NCBI GenBank assembly: GCA_035315125.1
Contig: DATFYI010000226.1
Coordinates: forward strand, 1 to 11,372
DNA length: 11,372 nt
Direction of reading: 5' to 3'
Source: DATFYI01 sp035315125
GTDB lineage: Bacteria > Chloroflexota > Anaerolineae > Anaerolineales > Anaerolineaceae
The notes beneath the pieces are model-generated. The model saw only the letters and a program-made list of their open reading frames with translations. It made no database searches and was not told the origin of the DNA. Of this stretch, positions 7,394 through 11,372 are shown one piece after another. The position numbers and the translations under genes are program-made. The number at the start of each line of letters is the position of its first letter. Position 1 is the stretch's first letter.

Positions 7394-7721
7394 ACAGGTT
7401 TTATTTCGTATTGTGATATTATTAAAAAGTTACATTTAATTGATCTCAGATTAGTCACACCAACGATTTGTGCGATTGTCTAACCAACCGCCCATGCCAC
7501 AAAGCATCTTAAATAAGCCTTCTGCAATAATTTAGCGCAGCGAATTTTTTCATCCACCTTTTGAAGCTGACATGGATCTGCCTCGAAAGAGCGACCGGTC
7601 AAGACATCCGATCAGGAAAGTGGTGTATCGCGGTAATCATAAAATCCTTCTAATCAAGGTTACAGCTTTGTTTTATAATTAGCCTGTCCTGGTTTTTTTT
7701 CACCAGAATAATCTTCAAAAC
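7394..7721. other. Intergenic stretch with no gene
   Basis: 328 bp, with no frame that has a ribosome-binding site or family likeness. The stop of the upstream gene overlaps a small ACCTGAACAGGT palindrome (7385-7396) followed by TTTTATTT. The loop is too small for a good hairpin, so it is only a weak terminator candidate. A TATAAT at 7674-7679 lies ~45-65 bases before the next gene without a matching -35, and could be its -10. I found no tRNA fold. Confidence 0.3.
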
Positions 7722-9824
7722 TTGTGCGGGGATCCCGATTTGAAACGAATCCAATCGCTAAAATTACCAGCCTGGACAGTACCGGTTGCTCTGCTGGTTA
7801 TTTGTATTGCCAGTTTTGGACTGCTTCTTTCACAACTAGGCTACTATTGGGATGATTGGGCTAAAATTTCCGTTCACACTTTTTTTGGTTTGAACGGTTA
7901 TTGGGCCTATTACGCCGAAGACCGGCCCTATTCGGGCTGGACACACATTGTTTTCACCTACCTCTTGGGGGATGCCGCGCTCGGTTGGCAGATATTGGAT
8001 TTAGCGCTGCGCTGGCTTTCGGCGATCGCCATGTGGTGGTGCCTGCGCCTGCTGTGGCCCAGGGCGCGCTTCCTGGCTGCCGCTGCCGCCATGCTCTTTC
8101 TGATCTATCCGGTCTTCACCCTTCAGCCAATTGCGATCACCTTTCACCAGCAGTGGCTGCAATATGTCCTCTATTTCCTGTCGATTGGGCTCATGCTGCT
8201 GGCCATCCGCCGTCCAAAATGGGCGTTTTGGCTTTCCATCGGTTCGATGCTGGCAATGCTCGGCCAGCTCTTGATCACCGAATATTTCATAGGCGTCGAG
8301 TTGTTGCGACCGTTATTCATCTGGTTTGCGCTCAGTTCGCAATACAGCAACCTGCGCCAACGTTTGGTGCAGACGCTCAAACGCTATGCGCCCTATTTGG
8401 TGGTAACACTTGTTTACATCATCTGGCGGTTGTTTTTCATCCACCTGACTGGCGCAGATCCCTACCGGGCCGATACCCTTTACAACCTTTTCTCCAAACC
8501 GCTCACCACCATCCTGGATACCTCACACACTATTCTGGTTGATACGATATTCATTATCTTCGGCGCCTGGGCCAGCCCATTCAACCTGGGCCTGGATCCG
8601 AACATGCCCCATTTCACATATTTTGCCTGGGCTGTTGGATTGCTATGCGCCGTACTTATTTTCGTCTTCTTCTCATTTTTGAATGCGCCTGAGCCAAACG
8701 ATGCGACCGAAAACAGTGAACCGGACGCCGAAGGGAAGAACTATCTGCCTCAGGCGCTGATCCTGGGCATCGCCGGCATCTTAACCGGACCAATCCCGGC
8801 CTGGGTGACTGGGCGCCAGGTGGTCTTCGACGTCCATTCAAACCGCTATGCCCAGGCTGCCATGTTCGGGGCCGGGCTGTTGTTCGCCGCCGTGATCATC
8901 TGGCTGGTCCGCCACAAGGTGCAGGCAGCCTTTATTCTGTCCATTCTGGTCGGCGTCTCGGCCATTTATGCCATCAATACCAGTGATGACTACCGCCGCA
9001 TCACCGCTGCCGAAAACCGCTTTTCCTGGGAGTTGTTCTGGCGAGCCCCCTATATTAAGCCGTATACCGCTTTGATGACCGAAACTGAGATGTTCGCCGA
9101 TCAGGGCCTTTTTTCCACATCAGCAATGATCAACCTGATCTACCCGCAGCCACCCGGCAGCCATCAAAAACTGGCTTATTGGGCTTACACCATCGAGCCG
9201 CGTTATGACGAATATAACATCCCCAACCCGCTGAAAATTGGTTTTGATACAACCTTCCGTACGCTCCATTTTGAAGGCAGCACTCCCAATACGCTCCTGA
9301 TCCAATACGACGCTAATAAATCTGCTTGTTTGTGGGTGATCGACCCCGCCGACCAGTTGAGCCCCTATTTGCCAAAACTGGCCCTGCGTATGATCTCACT
9401 ATCCAACCTCAGCCGCATCCAGTCGCAGCCCACCACAGCCGGTTACCATCCGCCTTCGGCGCTGTTTGGTTCAGAGCCAGCCCATAGCTGGTGTTATTAT
9501 TTTGAAAAGGCCGATCTGGACCGCCAGATTGGCGACTGGTCTAACCTGGCGCAGCTTGGCGACCAGGTTCAACAACTGGGCTATAAACCATCCAATCCGG
9601 CCTCGAATTCACCACACGAATGGATCCCCTTCATTGAAGGATATGCTCAGACCGGCCGCTGGATGGATGCCAGCAAAGTGACCAAAATGGCTTTCGACCA
9701 GGATGTGCTCTATAAACCCATGTTATGTGATCTGTGGCAGCGCCTGCTCGCAAGAACACCCGCAGCCTCCAGCCAGCCCGCTGCCACCAAAGATATGAAT
9801 GACGAAATTGGCTGCACACTGTAA
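7722..9824 (+). CDS. Polytopic GT-C-like membrane protein with C-terminal extracytoplasmic domain
   Basis: A protein of up to 700 residues. After a first membrane helix (~18-38) comes YYWDDW (41-46) and, further on, AEDRPYSGW (65-73). An acidic pair in the first outer loop plus a downstream arginine is characteristic of GT-C glycosyltransferases, which use lipid-linked sugars outside the membrane. Roughly eleven to thirteen helices run to ~418. Residues ~420-700 are soluble, and ~593-660 look like TPR-type helical hairpins (DRQIGDWSNLAQLGDQV, then IEGYAQTGRWMDA). Inferred role: transfer of a sugar to a cell-surface polymer or protein; acceptor unknown, and glycosyltransferase activity is not proven. 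Start choice: TTG 7722 is the longest frame start, but TTG 7740 has GGGG (7728-7731) eight bases upstream and gives a cleaner N-terminus (MKRIQSLK), so 7740 is perhaps the real one. It stands alone on the plus strand. Confidence 0.75.
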   Translation: MCGDPDLKRIQSLKLPAWTVPVALLVICIASFGLLLSQLGYYWDDWAKISVHTFFGLNGYWAYYAEDRPYSGWTHIVFTYLLGDAALGWQILDLALRWLSAIAMWWCLRLLWPRARFLAAAAAMLFLIYPVFTLQPIAITFHQQWLQYVLYFLSIGLMLLAIRRPKWAFWLSIGSMLAMLGQLLITEYFIGVELLRPLFIWFALSSQYSNLRQRLVQTLKRYAPYLVVTLVYIIWRLFFIHLTGADPYRADTLYNLFSKPLTTILDTSHTILVDTIFIIFGAWASPFNLGLDPNMPHFTYFAWAVGLLCAVLIFVFFSFLNAPEPNDATENSEPDAEGKNYLPQALILGIAGILTGPIPAWVTGRQVVFDVHSNRYAQAAMFGAGLLFAAVIIWLVRHKVQAAFILSILVGVSAIYAINTSDDYRRITAAENRFSWELFWRAPYIKPYTALMTETEMFADQGLFSTSAMINLIYPQPPGSHQKLAYWAYTIEPRYDEYNIPNPLKIGFDTTFRTLHFEGSTPNTLLIQYDANKSACLWVIDPADQLSPYLPKLALRMISLSNLSRIQSQPTTAGYHPPSALFGSEPAHSWCYYFEKADLDRQIGDWSNLAQLGDQVQQLGYKPSNPASNSPHEWIPFIEGYAQTGRWMDASKVTKMAFDQDVLYKPMLCDLWQRLLARTPAASSQPAATKDMNDEIGCTL

Positions 9825-9950
9825 ATTGAACAAAAAAAGAATTCACGGTAGTCTCCTTTCTGCCAGGAGTTGCAATCTCGGCCTGACCGGCAGGTGAATA
9901 AAATGCAATATAATAAGATACTATTTGTCTTATATGTTAATTAATCAGAA

Positions 9951-9979
9951 TTGACTTCCATTGGCACCCGTGCTATCAT
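9951..9979 (+). promoter_or_regulatory. Strong sigma-70-type promoter for the PIN-TRAM / cysS unit
   Basis: -35 TTGACT (9951-9956), 17-base spacer, -10 TATCAT (9974-9979). The predicted start near 9986 leaves a leader of ~65 bases ending in a good Shine-Dalgarno. The rest of the 227-bp gap after 9824 holds only a short CTCCT/AGGAG inverted repeat (9853-9857, 9865-9869) and AT-rich sequence. Confidence 0.65.
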
Positions 9980-10038
9980 CCATACTACTGGCGGATTTAT
10001 TTTTTTTCATTATTCTGTTCATTAACAATTAGATTATT

Positions 10039-10044
10039 CGGAGG
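10039..10044 (+). promoter_or_regulatory. Shine-Dalgarno for the PIN-TRAM gene
   Basis: CGGAGG is seven bases before ATG 10052, which settles the start. Confidence 0.7.
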
Positions 10045-10051
10045 TTTTTCT

Positions 10052-11155
10052 ATGAGCACTGATTTTATCACCCGTTTAATCGGGATGGTCGTGTTCTCTA
10101 TTGTTGGGGTGTACTGGGGTGCCTCACTTGGACAAGCTGCAAACATTGCACCTAATCCCGGCACCTTTTCAGTAGAGCAATATGCATTCACGTTTGGCCT
10201 GGTTGGCGCTTTATTCGGACTTATCCTGACTCCCTTTATCACAACTCGCCCGGTACGTGCTCTCCGAACCCTTTTAAACCGATTATCGACCCAAAGTCTG
10301 TTTGCATCCTTAATTGGGTTGGTTGTTGGATTGATTTTCGCGGCTTTGCTGGCCTTCCCACTCTCGCTGCTTCCCAAGCCACTCGGCAGCATATTGCCTT
10401 TCGTAGGTGTGATAGTTTTCGGATACATGGGAGTAGCGGTGTTTGTGGTGCGTCAAAATGATATTTTTTCAATGTTCTCATCTTTCTCAAATCGCAACCA
10501 GCCCTCACCAGCTAACCACCAGGATGCCGCTACGAATTGGGCCGAAAGCCGTACTATCCTCTTGGATACCAGCGTCATTATTGATGGTCGTATTGCCGAT
10601 ATCGCTCGAACCGGGTTTCTGCCCGGTTCATTATTGATTCCTCGCTTTGTGTTGGCTGAGCTCCAATACATAGCCGATTCACCGGACAGCCTGCGCAGAC
10701 AGCGCGGGCGGCGCGGTATGGAAGTGCTTGCCCAACTTCAAAAAGAACCCAACATCCCGGTGCGTCTATCTGACATTGACGTAGAAGGAGCACGGGAAGT
10801 AGATGACAAACTGGTCATCCTAGCCCGTCAAATGCGTTGCCCTATCCTGACCAATGATTACAACCTTAACCGCATCGCTGAACTGCAGGGCGTTACCATC
10901 CTCAACGTAAACGAGCTGGCTAACGCGGTTAAGTCTGTTTTGCTGCCCGGGGAGGTGCTGAGCACCCGTGTTATCCAGGAAGGCAAAGAGCAAAACCAGG
11001 GTGTAGCTTACATGGATGACGGCACCATGGTTGTGATCGAGAATGGCCGGGAATACATGAATCAGGAAATCATGGTCATCGTTACCAAAGTCCTGCAAAC
11101 TGCTGCAGGTCGCATGATATTTGCCCGCCCAGAGGATCGCAATTACGATCGCTAA
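10052..11155 (+). CDS. YacL-type membrane PIN-TRAM domain protein
   Basis: The 367 residues match the ~366-residue length and order of B. subtilis YacL. About four membrane helices lie at ~8-26, 46-64, 84-104 and 113-134. A PIN nuclease-like domain (~168-290) follows, starting ILLDTSVIIDGR, and a TRAM domain (~294-360) closes the protein, with GEVLSTRVIQEG and QGVAYMDDGTMVVIENG. The PIN acidic cluster is present: D172, E203, D251/D252 and D269 (in TNDYN), so metal-dependent RNase activity is possible. TRAM domains bind RNA, and the combination suggests a membrane-bound RNA-processing role. Its biological substrate is not established. Unlike classical toxin PIN proteins it has no small antitoxin gene beside it. 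It lies 15 bp before cysS, so the two are probably co-transcribed from the promoter at 9951-9979. In many Gram-positive genomes yacL precedes ispD/ispF; those genes are not between it and cysS here. Confidence 0.9.
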   Translation: MSTDFITRLIGMVVFSIVGVYWGASLGQAANIAPNPGTFSVEQYAFTFGLVGALFGLILTPFITTRPVRALRTLLNRLSTQSLFASLIGLVVGLIFAALLAFPLSLLPKPLGSILPFVGVIVFGYMGVAVFVVRQNDIFSMFSSFSNRNQPSPANHQDAATNWAESRTILLDTSVIIDGRIADIARTGFLPGSLLIPRFVLAELQYIADSPDSLRRQRGRRGMEVLAQLQKEPNIPVRLSDIDVEGAREVDDKLVILARQMRCPILTNDYNLNRIAELQGVTILNVNELANAVKSVLLPGEVLSTRVIQEGKEQNQGVAYMDDGTMVVIENGREYMNQEIMVIVTKVLQTAAGRMIFARPEDRNYDR

Positions 11156-11160
11156 GGAGA
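11154..11160 (+). promoter_or_regulatory. Shine-Dalgarno for cysS
   Basis: AAGGAGA overlaps the stop codon of the upstream gene and lies ten bases before ATG 11171. This is consistent with coupled translation in an operon. Confidence 0.6.
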
Positions 11161-11170
11161 ATATCCAGCT

Positions 11171-11372
11171 ATGTCTTTGAAAATTTACAGCACCCTGACT
11201 CGCAAAAAAGAGACCTTTGAAACCATCCAGCCTGGTGAGGTCCGCATGTATGTTTGCGGCCCGACCGTTTACAGTAAAGCCCACGTAGGTCACGCCATGT
11301 CTGCGCTGGTGTTCGACATCATCAAACGCTATTTGGAATATCGCGGCTACCGTGTCAACCACGTTATGAACT
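11171..11372 (+). CDS. cysS: Cysteinyl-tRNA synthetase, N-terminal fragment (3' end outside window)
   Basis: Attaches cysteine to tRNA-Cys in the cytoplasm. The 67 complete codons visible read MSLKIYSTLTRKKETFETIQ and then MYVCGPTVYSKAHVGHAMS, the class I synthetase opening. The Cys of VCGPTVY is the conserved zinc/cysteine-binding position, and HVGH is the HIGH-type ATP signature. These are followed by VFDIIKRYLEYRGYRV, typical of CysRS. The full enzyme is usually ~460-490 residues, so most of it lies beyond the window. It follows the PIN-TRAM gene by 15 bp. Confidence 0.95.
   Translation, partial: MSLKIYSTLTRKKETFETIQPGEVRMYVCGPTVYSKAHVGHAMSALVFDIIKRYLEYRGYRVNHVMN

Noticed and set aside
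7385..7403. Intrinsic terminator after the sigma-like gene
   Set aside because: ACCTGAACAGGT leaves only a two-base loop at full pairing and overlaps the stop codon, so a stable hairpin is doubtful.
7519..7552. CTGC/GCAG hairpin with following T-run
   Set aside because: Only four base pairs with an 11-base loop; it could easily occur by chance.
7901..8542. 213-codon plus-strand frame inside the GT-C-like gene
   Set aside because: It lies wholly within a well-supported membrane protein frame; its histidine/alanine/proline-rich product is typical of an out-of-frame reading.
9997..10428. 143-codon minus-strand frame opposite the PIN-TRAM gene
   Set aside because: Opposite the membrane helices of a clear gene and across its promoter and ribosome-binding site; no start signal.
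10052..11155. PIN protein as a toxin of a toxin-antitoxin pair
   Set aside because: It has four membrane helices and a TRAM domain of the YacL type, and no small antitoxin gene lies next to it.
10820..11362. 180-codon minus-strand frame opposite the TRAM domain and cysS
   Set aside because: It spans two recognised genes antisense; composition reflects the reverse complement of coding DNA.

Overview
The window looks like ordinary chromosomal DNA from an anaerobic or facultative bacterium. The best guess is Chloroflexota, class Anaerolineae-like. That placement is an inference from protein flavour (PIN-TRAM protein beside cysS, a multi-span YYWDDW glycosyltransferase-like protein, corrinoid-type methyltransferase) and mid-range GC; no rRNA or other marker here fixes it. 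I see no phage genes, transposase, CRISPR array, tRNA or rRNA.

Layout. (1) 1-783, plus: C-terminal part of a major facilitator transporter whose start lies outside the window. (2) 875-3337, plus: a large membrane protein ending in GGDEF and EAL domains, both with intact active-site motifs, so c-di-GMP synthesis and breakdown. It is followed by a perfect 12-bp hairpin that separates it from convergent genes. (3) 5439-3463, minus: panB (ketopantoate hydroxymethyltransferase), then a methyltetrahydrofolate:corrinoid-type methyltransferase. Both belong to folate one-carbon chemistry. They are separated by a 255-bp gap with three GCCGGC palindromes. (4) 5440-5776: divergent promoter region. The plus-strand promoter puts the predicted transcription start on the ATG of the next gene, so that mRNA is probably leaderless. 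(5) 5777-7393, plus: an unusual protein with an ECF-sigma-like cytoplasmic N-terminus, one membrane helix and a ~300-residue outer domain with paired cysteines. (6) 7722-9824, plus: a polytopic GT-C-like membrane protein with a C-terminal extracytoplasmic domain. (7) 10052-11155, plus: a YacL-type membrane PIN-TRAM protein behind a strong sigma-70-like promoter, followed 15 bp later by cysS (cysteinyl-tRNA synthetase), which runs off the end.

How they fit together: panB/methyltransferase and PIN-TRAM/cysS are plausible transcription units. The rest look like single genes. The item most worth following is the membrane-anchored sigma-like protein with its leaderless promoter. The other genes are recognisable members of known families, and I do not see a clearly new multi-gene system.
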